Shown: positions 15,939 to 26,267, counted from the first letter of the stretch. The stretch: 64,000 bases of DNA from Marivirga sericea (GCF_900177665.1 NZ_FXAW01000005.1:310001-374000); one strand, 5' to 3'. Program-made: numbers and translations. Notes: generated by a model not told the origin, from the sequence alone.

Positions 15939-15966
15939 TTAAATGAAAAAGGGCTCGAAAGCCCTC
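15939..15966 (-). terminator. terminator of the TauE/SafE gene
   Basis: AGGGCT and AGCCCT (15950-15955 and 15960-15965) pair around a 4-nt loop. On the minus strand the stem is followed by TTTTCATTT. Confidence 0.8.
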
Positions 15967-15992
15967 CTCAAAACAAATAATCTGTTAGCAGC

Positions 15993-16808
15993 TTACAGGA
16001 ATAATTCTTTTACAATCATGACAGACCCCATAATAAGTACGAACCACCCAAAGCCTTTCTTCAATTTCTGGCCATCAATTAAATTAGATAAGTAAGTACC
16101 AATAAAAATACCAGCTCCGGCTATAACAGTAAATATGATCAAAAACATCCAGTCTATATCACCGCCAGATTGAATATCACCAATGAAACCTATAAGTGAT
16201 TTTGCAGCAATAATCAGTAAAGAAGTCCCAACTGCCTCTTTCATTGGAAGCTTAGCTAAGACCACCAATGCAGGAATGATTAAAAAGCCACCACCAGCTC
16301 CTACCAAGCCAGTTAAAGCACCTACCACTATACCTTCTATAATAATTAAGGGATAATTAAATTTTTGAACAGTATCAACCTCTTCTGCTGCTTCTTTTAT
16401 CTTTTTCTTGCCTTTAATCATTGAATAAGAGGCTGCAATCATCAAAATAGCGAAAATCACCATGATCCCAATGGACTTAGTAATCTCTAAACCTGCTATT
16501 GTAAACCAAGTATCTGGTAAAGCAGGAACCAAAAGCAATCGAGTAAGATAGACTGAAATGAAAGCCGGAATAGTAAAGACAATTCCTGTTTTATAATTAA
16601 CAAGTCCTTTCTTAGCATAGCTCAAGCCTCCAACCAAGGAACTAAAACCCACTATAAATAAAGAATATGCTGTAGCGGTCACTGGATTAATTCCTAGTAA
16701 ATAAACCAAAACAGGAACCGTTAAGATGGAACCTCCACCCCCTATGAGTCCTAAAGAAATGCCAATAATGGCTGCACTAAAAAATCCTATTATCTCTATC
16801 AATGTCAT
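15993..16808 (-). CDS. TauE/SafE-family sulfite/anion exporter
   Basis: This 271-residue integral membrane protein of the TauE/SafE family has two homologous halves and about eight hydrophobic segments. The family's repeated glycine-rich signatures are present: ISLGLIGGGGSILTVPVLV (about 16-34) near the N-terminus and GALTGLVGAGGGFLIIPALV (about 165-184) in the second half. Members export sulfite, sulfoacetate or related anions across the inner membrane. A GTAAC-N4-GTTAC palindrome and an exact TACTTTTG -7 box stand in its promoter. The downstream neighbour is a persulfide-dioxygenase-like gene with the same palindrome, so export of sulfite made by that enzyme is the likely role. This is inferred from context. 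Confidence 0.88.
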   Translation of the reverse strand: MTLIEIIGFFSAAIIGISLGLIGGGGSILTVPVLVYLLGINPVTATAYSLFIVGFSSLVGGLSYAKKGLVNYKTGIVFTIPAFISVYLTRLLLVPALPDTWFTIAGLEITKSIGIMVIFAILMIAASYSMIKGKKKIKEAAEEVDTVQKFNYPLIIIEGIVVGALTGLVGAGGGFLIIPALVVLAKLPMKEAVGTSLLIIAAKSLIGFIGDIQSGGDIDWMFLIIFTVIAGAGIFIGTYLSNLIDGQKLKKGFGWFVLIMGSVMIVKELFL

Positions 16809-16828
16809 AATATAAATTAAATTTTTAA

Positions 16829-16836
16829 CAAAAGTA
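16829..16836 (-). promoter_or_regulatory. -7 box (TACTTTTG) of the TauE/SafE gene
   Basis: An exact TAnnTTTG match on the minus strand, 20 bp upstream of the ATG at 16808 and 22 nt downstream of the palindrome at 16859-16872. If transcription begins 4-6 nt after the box, the palindrome centre lies near -41, the position of class II activator sites. Confidence 0.55.
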
Positions 16837-16858
16837 GAGGCTTCTGCATCTTAAAGGC

Positions 16859-16872
16859 GTAACAAATGTTAC
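16859..16872 (-). promoter_or_regulatory. sulfur-regulon palindrome, copy B
   Basis: GTAAC-AAAT-GTTAC, perfect 5-bp arms, 51 bp upstream of the TauE/SafE start codon. The extended form GTAACAAATGTTAC is symmetrical except at the centre. Confidence 0.72.
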
Positions 16873-16899
16873 TGCAGGAATTGAAAAGTATGATAAATA

Positions 16900-17424
16900 T
16901 CAAGAATACTTTAAGAAAGGAATCAAAGCCATTACCATGGCATGCTCATAGTAAGCTTTTCTGTCGATCTCTCCATGGGTGAGTATTCCAACAGCTCCAT
17001 CTTTTTGCTTCGAATTTGATCGACCAAAATAGATATCATCTGCCTCTCCTAATTCAATTCCCTCCGTGACCATTTTAGCTATAGGTTCAGGTATATAAAA
17101 GACAGCGGTTTGCGCTTGGCTTTTTTTAATATTTGACTGCACTACAATCCAAGCAAAGGCCTGCATCCCGAACTCATCTTGATGAACGCCCCCTTCAATC
17201 CCTACCCAAAAATCAGCATTCGGAAATTTTGATTTCGCATTTTCTGATCTATTGGAGGCCCCTTTTCTAGTTTCCTCATGTGTCATAGGTTGGTCACTGA
17301 CATTGGAAGGAACTGATACGCCTTCAAAAATAAGATCTTTTTTCTTCAGCATTCTTTGAAATCCAGCTTTAGTGGCTTCTATTTTTACAGGATTTTTGGA
17401 GGCTATGATGACAGTATTTTGCAT
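16900..17424 (-). CDS. yjjX: inosine/xanthosine triphosphatase
   Basis: A 174-residue YjjX-family NTPase, which hydrolyses non-canonical ITP and XTP to monophosphates and so protects nucleic acids. Recognisable parts are the N-terminal IIASKNPVKIEATKAGF (phosphate-binding loop region), VPSNVSDQPMTHEETRKGA (about 38-56) and the family hallmark FWVGIEGGV (about 72-80). The length is full. It sits between the KatG gene and the TauE exporter on the same strand, but a terminator before it and a promoter after it suggest an independent unit. Confidence 0.9.
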   Translation of the reverse strand: MQNTVIIASKNPVKIEATKAGFQRMLKKKDLIFEGVSVPSNVSDQPMTHEETRKGASNRSENAKSKFPNADFWVGIEGGVHQDEFGMQAFAWIVVQSNIKKSQAQTAVFYIPEPIAKMVTEGIELGEADDIYFGRSNSKQKDGAVGILTHGEIDRKAYYEHAMVMALIPFLKYS

Positions 17425-17455
17425 AGTTGCTACAACATTTTATTTAAAAAAGGCG

Positions 17456-17491
17456 CTAATATAAGAAAGGCCGAACTGAAGAGTTCGGCCT
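17456..17491 (-). terminator. terminator of the KatG gene
   Basis: A perfect 10-bp stem, AGGCCGAACT with AGTTCGGCCT (17468-17477 and 17482-17491), has a GAAG loop. On the minus strand it is followed by TTCTTATATT. Confidence 0.85.
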
Positions 17492-17518
17492 ATAGTAGTC
17501 AGACTTAAGATAAGAAAT

Positions 17519-19807
<2,289 letters not shown>

Positions 19808-19881
19808 TTAAACTTGATGCAATGATACGCTATTAATTAGATGTACATACAATCGATTCAGATGATTTTATAAATAACTAT

Positions 19882-19896
19882 ATAGATTTTATCTAT
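19882..19896. promoter_or_regulatory. palindrome upstream of katG, possible peroxide-regulator operator
   Basis: ATAGAT-TTT-ATCTAT is a perfect 6-bp inverted repeat with a 3-bp centre, within the 177-bp gap upstream of katG. More ATAGATT copies flank it. AT-rich palindromes of this size fit Fur/PerR-type repressors, but no regulator is in the window, so the assignment is only a suggestion. Confidence 0.35.
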
Positions 19897-19966
19897 GTAT
19901 AAAAATAGATTCTGTTCCCGATTTCTTAAAGTACCTAGCATCATTACTTTAAAAGCTATTTAAAAG

Positions 19967-20566
19967 TCATCCTATTTTTGTTGCAATAAGTCTGATTACT
20001 TCAGCTTTGCCTTTGTGAAATGCACCTTCTGATAAATTAATTTCTAGACTTTCCAGATTTTCAATTTTCAACTCTTTAAAATCTTCTCGGAGCATTTCTT
20101 CAGTATAAAGCATCTCAATATTTTTCGGCCCACCTGATGTATTTTCCATTTGCTTTGGATTAAAGGCTTCTAATATCAATTTCCCACCTGGTTTTAACCA
20201 TTTAACTGCCTTTTGGTGCGCAATTTTCCTTAACGCTTCTGGAAAATGGGCATAAATTAAAGCCACCACATCTGCTGAATTTTCTTTATAATCCTTTTCG
20301 TGGATATCGGCTATTTCAAAATTAGGCCTAACTGCTTCTTTTTGAGCTAATTTATTCGCTTTTACTTTGGCAGAAGGGCTGAAATCAAAGGCATTTACTT
20401 CCCAACCTAGTTTGGCCGCAAAAACTGCATTTCTTCCTTCACCATCGCAGGGTAAGATGATTTTGCCTATTGGTAAGTTTTCTAATTCTTCACGAAGAAA
20501 TTCATTGGGTTCTGTACCATAAATGAACTCCTGTTTCGCATATCTTTCATTCCAAAACTCCTTCAT
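19967..20566 (-). CDS. class I SAM-dependent methyltransferase
   Basis: This 199-residue protein resembles small TehB/thiopurine-type methyltransferases. Evidence is the N-terminal FWNERYAKQEFIYGTEPNEF, a diverged SAM-binding motif I (ILPCDGEGRNAVFAAKLGW), the acidic strand (VNAFDFSPSAKVKANKLA), and LKPGGKLILEAFNP as the post-core strand. In Bacteroidota such genes are often near sulfur or tellurite resistance genes. Here it sits between katG and the rhodanese operon. The substrate cannot be told from the sequence. It is cytoplasmic. Confidence 0.85.
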   Translation of the reverse strand: MKEFWNERYAKQEFIYGTEPNEFLREELENLPIGKIILPCDGEGRNAVFAAKLGWEVNAFDFSPSAKVKANKLAQKEAVRPNFEIADIHEKDYKENSADVVALIYAHFPEALRKIAHQKAVKWLKPGGKLILEAFNPKQMENTSGGPKNIEMLYTEEMLREDFKELKIENLESLEINLSEGAFHKGKAEVIRLIATKIG

Positions 20567-20581
20567 TTGTTAATTTTAAAT

Positions 20582-20610
20582 AAAAAAAAGCCGGCTTTAA
20601 CCGGCTTTAA
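20582..20610 (-). terminator. terminator of the rhodanese operon
   Basis: AAAGCCGG and CCGGCTTT (20587-20594 and 20601-20608) form an 8-bp stem, followed on the minus strand by a run of eight T. It lies just after the stop of the small membrane protein. Confidence 0.88.
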
Positions 20611-20617
20611 ACTCATT

Positions 20618-20824
20618 CTATTTTTTCGGAATATCACAATTCCCATTAGCACATGATCCACCTCCACAGCCTTGATTAAGCAAAGCTAAAAAGGTAAATA
20701 ATGCTCCTACTGAACCAGCGAAAATTTCTAACTCCGTAATACCGACCAAAACCAAATAGAGACCAATCGCTAAACGAAGCCAGCGCATAAATCCCCACGG
20801 TGTATGTATGATGGTCTTAATCAT
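20618..20824 (-). CDS. small YgaP-like membrane protein with Cys-rich tail
   Basis: This 68-residue protein has two hydrophobic segments (MRWLRLAIGLYLVLVGITEL and IFAGSVGALFTFLALLNQ) of the DUF2892/YgaP transmembrane type. A C-terminal tail has four cysteines in GCGGGSCANGNCDIPKK. I chose the ATG at 20824, which overlaps the upstream rhodanese stop as ATGA; the longer form from 20851 would overlap by 31 bp. In E. coli YgaP the same membrane part is fused to a rhodanese domain. Here the rhodaneses are separate, co-translated proteins. The Cys-rich tail might accept sulfane sulfur or metal; that is inference. Confidence 0.8.
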   Translation of the reverse strand: MIKTIIHTPWGFMRWLRLAIGLYLVLVGITELEIFAGSVGALFTFLALLNQGCGGGSCANGNCDIPKK

Positions 20825-21135
20825 GCTATTTTGCGATTGAGAGATGTCCACGCACCACCATTGTATACATTTTCGTATCCTTTAGATTTTAAAATGCCTT
20901 TGGCTGTTCCACTTCTCATTCCAGAAGCACAACAAGTAATGATGGTTTTATCTTTATTCTTCAATTTGGATAGATTTGAAGAAATGCTATCAACCGGAAT
21001 ATTCAGAGCATTTTTAATATGACCCTGTTGAAATTCTCCTTTAGTTCTGACATCGACAATAACAGCACCTTCTTCTACCAATGCTTTCATATCAACTGCC
21101 GGCCCTAAGCCGAATAATTTTCTCAGGAAACTCAT
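20821..21135 (-). CDS. rhodanese-like sulfurtransferase
   Basis: A 104-residue single-domain rhodanese. The N-terminal VIVDVRTKGEFQQGHIKNA holds the CH2A-like Asp-Val-Arg motif. The active-site loop is CASGMRS, with catalytic Cys69 preceded by Cys68. A C-terminal GGAWTSL closes the fold. There is no signal peptide; residues 1-15 (MSFLRKLFGLGPAVD) are mildly amphipathic and may lie at the membrane. It is the middle gene of a three-gene operon with 4-bp overlaps at both ends. Such proteins carry sulfur as a cysteine persulfide; the acceptor is unknown. Confidence 0.9.
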   Translation of the reverse strand: MSFLRKLFGLGPAVDMKALVEEGAVIVDVRTKGEFQQGHIKNALNIPVDSISSNLSKLKNKDKTIITCCASGMRSGTAKGILKSKGYENVYNGGAWTSLNRKIA

Positions 21136-21395
21136 AGTGCTAATGCATAGTTTTCAGCTGCAAACCACGAACCTCCGTTGTGACAGTTTATTCCTTTGGA
21201 TTCCAAAATTTGTTGTGCCATTCCACTTCTGTTACCGGATGCACAGCATAGAATGATTTCACCTTCAATTTCGCTAATTTCATCTAATCTTCCATCAATT
21301 TCATTTAAAGGGATATTCAGGGCTCCCTCTGCATGTCCCATTACGAACTCCCCTTCTGACCGTACGTCAATAATTGTTTTATTTGAATTTTTCAT
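21132..21395 (-). CDS. rhodanese-like sulfurtransferase
   Basis: An 87-residue minimal rhodanese. It shows IIDVRSEGEFVMGHAEGALN near the N-terminus and the active-site loop CASGNRS with catalytic Cys51 preceded by Cys50, as in the next gene. It is first in the three-gene operon, whose promoter region carries palindrome copy C, 58 bp upstream of the ATG. Two similar rhodaneses in tandem suggest duplication and sulfur relay. Co-regulation with the MBL/rhodanese and TauE genes is inferred from the shared palindrome. Confidence 0.9.
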   Translation of the reverse strand: MKNSNKTIIDVRSEGEFVMGHAEGALNIPLNEIDGRLDEISEIEGEIILCCASGNRSGMAQQILESKGINCHNGGSWFAAENYALAL

Positions 21396-21452
21396 TTGTA
21401 TCTTCTTTTTTGAATCACAATGCTAAGTAACGGACTTTCAGCGAATAGGATA

Positions 21453-21466
21453 GTAACAGATGTTAC
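21453..21466 (-). promoter_or_regulatory. sulfur-regulon palindrome, copy C
   Basis: GTAAC-AGAT-GTTAC, perfect 5-bp arms, 58 bp upstream of the rhodanese operon start. In gene orientation it continues TATCCTAT, nearly identical to copy A. A TAGCATTG box (one mismatch to TAnnTTTG) lies 27 nt downstream. Confidence 0.72.
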
Positions 21467-21700
21467 AAAGCGCTGATCGCGATATAATGAACTTATTGCT
21501 GATGTTATTTTAAGTGTGAAGGTACTTAGGCGATTAAATGCACTTACATTACACATATCCGCCAGCATTAGCAGATTATTATACCTTTGTATACTCATTG
21601 AGCTTATAGGCCGTTTAAATTAACTTATTTATGCTACCTGTGCAAATCGATTAGTAAAAAAGGCAGTAGATGAACTTGAAAGATAGCTGATATGAATTAT

Positions 21701-21774
21701 GCGGAGTGCAGAGATTCGAACCCATGACCACTTGCACCACATGCAAGTGCGTTACCGAACTGCGCCACAGTCCG
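21701..21774 (-). tRNA. tRNA-His (GTG), possibly degenerate
   Basis: Read on the minus strand, a 74-nt cloverleaf can be drawn. The anticodon stem is perfect (CTTGC/GCAAG) with loop ATGTGGT and anticodon GTG; the T-loop is canonical (TTCGAAT); the D-loop has GG; and discriminator C73 is a tRNA-His trait. Weak points are one C-C mismatch in the acceptor stem, a D-stem with only three good pairs, a T-stem with three pairs (one G-T), no encoded G-1 and no encoded CCA. It could be a diverged working gene or a decaying copy. Confidence 0.65.
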
Positions 21775-21875
21775 ATTAGTGACTACAAAATAATCCATAC
21801 CCATTATTTTGCAAAGATTTATTTAGCAAAGCGTATTTTTATCGGCCTTCCATTTACCCCAACTAATTTTTACTG

Positions 21876-21883
21876 TATATTTG
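21876..21883 (+). promoter_or_regulatory. -7 box (TATATTTG) of the DUF4293 gene
   Basis: An exact TAnnTTTG match, 24 nt upstream of the ATG at 21908. No clear -33 element is seen. Confidence 0.5.
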
Positions 21884-21907
21884 CAAAATACATAAAAGCA
21901 CTTTTCG

Positions 21908-22390
21908 ATGATTCAAAGAATTCAAACTGTATTTTTATTAATTGTAGGATTGAACATGTTGGTATTCCTATTTGCTCCTCTATGGCAAAAAGTAGACACT
22001 AACTTAGGCGCTTCGTATACTTTAACAGCTTTTTATCTAGAAACTGTCACTTCTCCTGAGGAAGGCGTTAAAAATGAATTTATGCCATATGCAATACCTG
22101 GAATATTAGGGCTCTTGTCTGTTTGCGTTGCCTTCATAGCTATTGGAATGTACAAAAAGAGAATGCGACAGATCATGTTATCCACTCTTAATTCTCTCTT
22201 AATTGGTACGGCATTAGGGCTCTCTGCATACTGGTCTACCCAAGCAGATGGTAATATTTTACCTGGAATACAAGGTTCCTATAGTTATGGTTTATTCTTA
22301 CCAGCTATTGCTTTAGTATTTAATTCTCTTGCCGTTCGATTTATTCGAAAAGATGAAAGATTGGTACGTTCAATGGATCGATTGAGATAA
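21908..22390 (+). CDS. DUF4293 membrane protein
   Basis: This 160-residue protein has four predicted membrane segments (about 5-25, 62-82, 92-112 and 124-142) and the DUF4293 start MIQRIQTVFLLIVGLNMLVF. The C-terminus is basic (RFIRKDERLVRSMDRLR), so it probably lies in the cytoplasm. This family is widespread in Bacteroidota, and no function is known to me. It is monocistronic, with an exact -7 box upstream and a 216-bp gap downstream. Confidence 0.85.
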   Translation: MIQRIQTVFLLIVGLNMLVFLFAPLWQKVDTNLGASYTLTAFYLETVTSPEEGVKNEFMPYAIPGILGLLSVCVAFIAIGMYKKRMRQIMLSTLNSLLIGTALGLSAYWSTQADGNILPGIQGSYSYGLFLPAIALVFNSLAVRFIRKDERLVRSMDRLR

Positions 22391-22577
22391 TCCCGATTTT
22401 AATTTGATATGGTTTTGATTAGTGCTATTGTCAAAAAGCAAGAAGCACTGATTAAGTAGAAGACTGTAAACTATCAAAAAGTCTAACATATTTAAAGATT
22501 TACCGGCCCTATGAATCATAATTTATGGAGTATTTAGAAAGTTAAATCAGTCTTTTAGGGCTAATCAAAATAATTAT

Positions 22578-22585
22578 TACATTTG
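22578..22585 (+). promoter_or_regulatory. -7 box (TACATTTG) of the MORN-like operon
   Basis: An exact TAnnTTTG match, 21 nt upstream of ATG 22607. It overlaps an in-frame TTG at 22583, which argues that this TTG is promoter and not the start codon. Confidence 0.55.
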
Positions 22586-22606
22586 AAGGTAATATCATTA
22601 CTATTT

Positions 22607-24571
22607 ATGAGGACAATCAAAAGACCTGTCTTAATTTTGCTAATAACGCTTTGGCTATTCACTCCTGAGGGATCTGCGCAAAACACCCAAACTTACGATA
22701 GTATTTATGTAAGCAATGGAAAAAACTTTTTAGCCAAATACGAATTTTACCTAAGCCAAGGAGATACTATATACAATGGTGAATTTGAGCTGAACCAGCA
22801 ATTTGAAAATCAAGAAGATATTTATGAATATTTGTCAGTTGAAGGCTTTTTTATAGAAAATAGGGCTGATGAAAATTGGCAACTTAAAAAAGGTTCTTTT
22901 GCTCCCTCTGGATCTGGCTACTATAACGATTATACCTATTCTTATAAGGTTAACGGAAATGAATTTATGGCCACAGGCAAATTCATGGCAGGAAAAAAGA
23001 TCGGAGATTGGAAACTGTATGATTGGCAAATAAGAGATTCAAAAATTAAAGACACCACTTTTGTAGCTACCATCAATTTCAAGGACGACAAGGCGGATGG
23101 TGAATTCCAATTACAATTTCAAAATGATATTTTGGAAGGAGAATTAGATGGTAATGAAAAAGCCTCTGGTGTGTGGTCTTTTTACAGATTAAATAAAGCT
23201 AATCAGAAAATATTGCTAAAAGAATGGGTATTTAAAGAAAATGTGCTGGTGGCTAAAAGGTTAATTAGAAATCAAGAAATTCAACAGATTAACTTTGATG
23301 ACCCTGGCAATAATAGCTTATCTGAAAAAAAGATTCTTCTAGATCAGGATTTCCTTGAAATTATTGAATTAAAGGCCAGAATTTCGAACGAAGAACTGCA
23401 TTTAACATTTAAAGAAGAGGATGGAATCAGCGATTTGTACTTTATTTTACTAGACAATTTGGAATTAGTAGATAAGACCTTCTCTCCTATCCTAAAAAAC
23501 AACATAAAACCAGCTATTGTTACCATTTTAAAAGCAGCTGAATTAGATACAATAGAACAGGATTTACTGCAGAAAATTCGACTACAGTATGAAGAAAACC
23601 TACAACAAACGAAACTGATATTAAACAATCCCCAGTTCAATATCGCAAGTGTATCTACCTGCAAAGTTTCACAATTCAAGAATGTACTAGAAGATATTAA
23701 AGATTACTTTTTAGCCCCAACATATGATATTCTGTCTCTTTATGATGATGACCAACTTAAGTTTTTCAACAGAAATCAACTAATTCAGTATAAAATTGAC
23801 CTTTATGACGAAACAGCTATAAATAAAGTTTTTAAGAGTGATTCATTGTCTCGGAGTTATGAAATTAAAGCTGACTTAAATTTTTCTGCCAAGCAAAGTA
23901 ATCTATCTAAGCTGGCAACTTTAATGGAATCACTAGGAATAGAATTGAAACTTATTGAAGAAAATTTGCAGCAATTCTTGGAGGAATTTCAAGAAGAAGA
24001 AAAATTAGTAGCATTAGAAAACGCGATGCTCGCAAAATATGAAAACACTAAGCACTTGGCAGATTCCCTAATTACAGGCGAACACGATAACTTTGCAGGC
24101 ATCGATGTTACTGAAGCTATCATTAAATTTGCAGATGCAGAGCTCGCAATGTATTCAAACCTTCCAACAAGTGAAGAGAAAATAAGGGCAATCGAGCCAC
24201 TTATTAATTGTTTTAATAGGACTGAAGAATTGATCTACACCATAAATAAAGCACCTGAGAGCATTTACAAAATAAACGAAGCCTATACCAAGGAGGTATT
24301 TAATCCTTACACTTTCACCAATATGGAAGAAAAATCGAAACCATCTATTTATAAAGCATTCAACAAACTACTTCTACCGGGTATATTTCAAAATATGCAG
24401 CGTTTGACTTGTGATAATATGGCTGCCTACCAAGCGAACTTCAAAATATTATATGAGGAGATGATAAATGTGCTGAATGAAGAAAATACTAACAGAATGG
24501 AAAGAAAGGTAAAAAGGGCAAAAACCCCTGCAAAAGCCTCTGAAGTACTAGAAATGGAATTAAGCTTTTAA
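22607..24571 (+). CDS. secreted protein with MORN/YwqK-like N-terminal repeats
   Basis: I start this 654-residue protein at ATG 22607, which gives a clean signal peptide (MRTIKRPVLILLITLWLF, cleavage after GSAQ); the upstream TTG lies in the promoter box. Residues of about 60-230 contain YwqK/MORN_2-like strands (GKFMAGKKIGDWKLYDW, FKDDKADGEFQLQF, GELDGNEKASGVWSFY). Residues 240-640 are helical and acidic, with no recognised domain. It overlaps the DUF2490 gene by TAATG, and a coiled-coil MORN gene follows 6 bp later, so the three form one operon. The function is unknown; an envelope role is inferred from export and neighbours. Confidence 0.75.
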   Translation: MRTIKRPVLILLITLWLFTPEGSAQNTQTYDSIYVSNGKNFLAKYEFYLSQGDTIYNGEFELNQQFENQEDIYEYLSVEGFFIENRADENWQLKKGSFAPSGSGYYNDYTYSYKVNGNEFMATGKFMAGKKIGDWKLYDWQIRDSKIKDTTFVATINFKDDKADGEFQLQFQNDILEGELDGNEKASGVWSFYRLNKANQKILLKEWVFKENVLVAKRLIRNQEIQQINFDDPGNNSLSEKKILLDQDFLEIIELKARISNEELHLTFKEEDGISDLYFILLDNLELVDKTFSPILKNNIKPAIVTILKAAELDTIEQDLLQKIRLQYEENLQQTKLILNNPQFNIASVSTCKVSQFKNVLEDIKDYFLAPTYDILSLYDDDQLKFFNRNQLIQYKIDLYDETAINKVFKSDSLSRSYEIKADLNFSAKQSNLSKLATLMESLGIELKLIEENLQQFLEEFQEEEKLVALENAMLAKYENTKHLADSLITGEHDNFAGIDVTEAIIKFADAELAMYSNLPTSEEKIRAIEPLINCFNRTEELIYTINKAPESIYKINEAYTKEVFNPYTFTNMEEKSKPSIYKAFNKLLLPGIFQNMQRLTCDNMAAYQANFKILYEEMINVLNEENTNRMERKVKRAKTPAKASEVLEMELSF

Positions 24572-25377
24572 TGGAAATGAGAAATTTTTTACTTATCATT
24601 CTTTTCAGCAGTTGCTTTCACCTTTCCGCTCAGGAACTGGAACCGGAATTTGAAGATCTAAGCACCAATCTCTGGCTCAGTTCTTATAATAAATTCAGAA
24701 TAGCTGAGAAACTATATTGGGCTGGAGAAATGCATTACAGGAGAGTTGGAAGCACCAATACAACCCCATTTGTCGATAGAATGGCACAAATATACAATCG
24801 TCACGGACTAAATTATGTTGTTTCTCCCAACTTCAATTTTACAGTAGGAGGAGTCTTAAGACTAAATTTTACTCCACAGCCTGGCAATAGCGATTATGAC
24901 CCTATTTATATAGAGCCAAGAATCTGGCATCAATACCTTTTTGTATTGCCTTTCCCAAGGTTTATGTTATATAATAGAATAAGGATAGAACACAGATGGA
25001 AAAGAGGGAGCTTAGCTGCAAAGGATGAATTCAAATTTGGCAACCGGTGGCGTTACAATTTCTATATGAAGATACCAATCAATGGCGACAAATTAAAGCC
25101 AGGAACTTTTTACTTCTCTCCTAGTGTAGAATTAATCATGCAAAGTGGAAAAAGCGTTGTCGGAAGTTTTGTCGAAGACTTAAGATTGTATGGAAATCTT
25201 GGGTATATTGCTAGTCCAAGGGTTTCCAGTTCTATGGGACTTATGTATACTACAGGACAAAATCTCAATGATCCAACTTTATACAGAAGGAGATTGATCA
25301 TTAGACTAAGTACTTATATCTCATTAGATTTCAGAAAAGAAGAGCAAAAAATACCGACCATTAAATTCTCAGATTAA
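24571..25377 (+). CDS. DUF2490 outer-membrane-like protein
   Basis: A 268-residue protein with a short signal peptide (about 1-20, ending LSAQ), followed by DUF2490-type beta strands: TNLWLSSYNKFRIAEKLYWA, RHGLNYVVSPNFNFTVGGVL, IRIEHRWKRG and FGNRWRYNFYMKI. The alternation of aromatic and polar residues fits a small outer-membrane barrel. Its start overlaps the previous stop (TAATG), showing translational coupling. Members are common in Bacteroidota, and no activity is known to me. The partners in this operon both carry MORN-like repeats. Confidence 0.82.
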   Translation: MEMRNFLLIILFSSCFHLSAQELEPEFEDLSTNLWLSSYNKFRIAEKLYWAGEMHYRRVGSTNTTPFVDRMAQIYNRHGLNYVVSPNFNFTVGGVLRLNFTPQPGNSDYDPIYIEPRIWHQYLFVLPFPRFMLYNRIRIEHRWKRGSLAAKDEFKFGNRWRYNFYMKIPINGDKLKPGTFYFSPSVELIMQSGKSVVGSFVEDLRLYGNLGYIASPRVSSSMGLMYTTGQNLNDPTLYRRRLIIRLSTYISLDFRKEEQKIPTIKFSD

Positions 25378-25383
25378 CTTAAG

Positions 25384-26253
25384 ATGAACAAATTACAAAA
25401 AATAGTGCTTTATGTCGCTCCTGTTATAATTGTAGGTTGCTTAATAGCTATCTTCTTAATTACTGAAAAGAAAAACGATTTCAAGTTAGAAGCCCAAAAC
25501 AAAACGGAACAACTTCACAATTTAGAGCAGCAAAGAGTTTTATACCGTCAAAAATCTAATGCTGATGAGCTATTTATCGCTGGGCGGTATGAAGATGCCA
25601 TGGATATTTACCTCAGCATAGCAGATTCGATAGATAATAATACCTTTTTAAAAAGCCGGAAAGAAACTATCGCCAAATTTAATTATTTAAGATCGGAACT
25701 AGATAGCACGCAAAGTATGAGCAGTTCACAGTTGTCCAATATGCAGCGTGAACTGGATAAGAAAACAGTTGAAATAGAAGCTACTTACCAAGATAAAATT
25801 GATTCAATTAGCAATGAATTAAATAATAAAATAGCTTCACTCAATAAAGAAATCCGACAAAAAGAGCAGAAGCTTCAAAATAAGGCAGACCTTGGCCGTT
25901 TAACTTTTTATAACGCAAATGGAACCAAAATCTCTTACTTTGGAGAAGTGCAATTCGGGAAAGCCAATGGTGAAGGAGTTGGTCATTACAGCTCCAATAG
26001 TGTTTATGATGGAGATTGGAAAAACAATATGAAGCATGGGAAAGGCACTTATAAATGGGTTGATGGCCATAAATATGTAGGTCAATATCAAAATGATAAG
26101 AGAGAAGGAACAGGTACCTACTATTGGAATACAGGAGAAAAATATGAAGGGCAATGGAAAAATGATAAAAGGAATGGTCAGGGCACTCTATATGATAAAG
26201 ACGGTAATGTGAAATTGAAGGGAGAATGGGAAAATGATGAGTTAGTGCAGTAA
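25384..26253 (+). CDS. membrane-anchored coiled-coil protein with MORN repeats
   Basis: This 289-residue protein has an N-terminal transmembrane anchor (about 8-27) without an obvious cleavage site, a coiled coil (about 35-175, with TPR-like DELFIAGRYEDAMDIYLSIA at 60-79), and three to four MORN repeats (about 195-285: YDGDWKNNMKHGKGTYKW, YVGQYQNDKREGTGTYYW, YEGQWKNDKRNGQGTLY). MORN repeats form a flat beta surface that binds lipids or proteins. It is the third gene of the operon, 6 bp after DUF2490. The topology implies a periplasmic coiled-coil/MORN part. Confidence 0.82.
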   Translation: MNKLQKIVLYVAPVIIVGCLIAIFLITEKKNDFKLEAQNKTEQLHNLEQQRVLYRQKSNADELFIAGRYEDAMDIYLSIADSIDNNTFLKSRKETIAKFNYLRSELDSTQSMSSSQLSNMQRELDKKTVEIEATYQDKIDSISNELNNKIASLNKEIRQKEQKLQNKADLGRLTFYNANGTKISYFGEVQFGKANGEGVGHYSSNSVYDGDWKNNMKHGKGTYKWVDGHKYVGQYQNDKREGTGTYYWNTGEKYEGQWKNDKRNGQGTLYDKDGNVKLKGEWENDELVQ

Positions 26254-26267
26254 CTGGCCTCTTCCTA

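Noticed and set aside
21392-21598. 68-codon minus-strand frame overlapping the first rhodanese start
   Set aside because: It covers the promoter and palindrome copy C, has no recognisable protein features, and overlaps the true gene start.
21706-22002. 98-codon plus-strand frame
   Set aside because: It runs through the tRNA-His region and into the DUF4293 gene in another frame.
22583-22606. TTG start extending the MORN-like protein by eight residues
   Set aside because: The TTG lies in an exact TAnnTTTG promoter box, and the downstream ATG gives a normal signal peptide.
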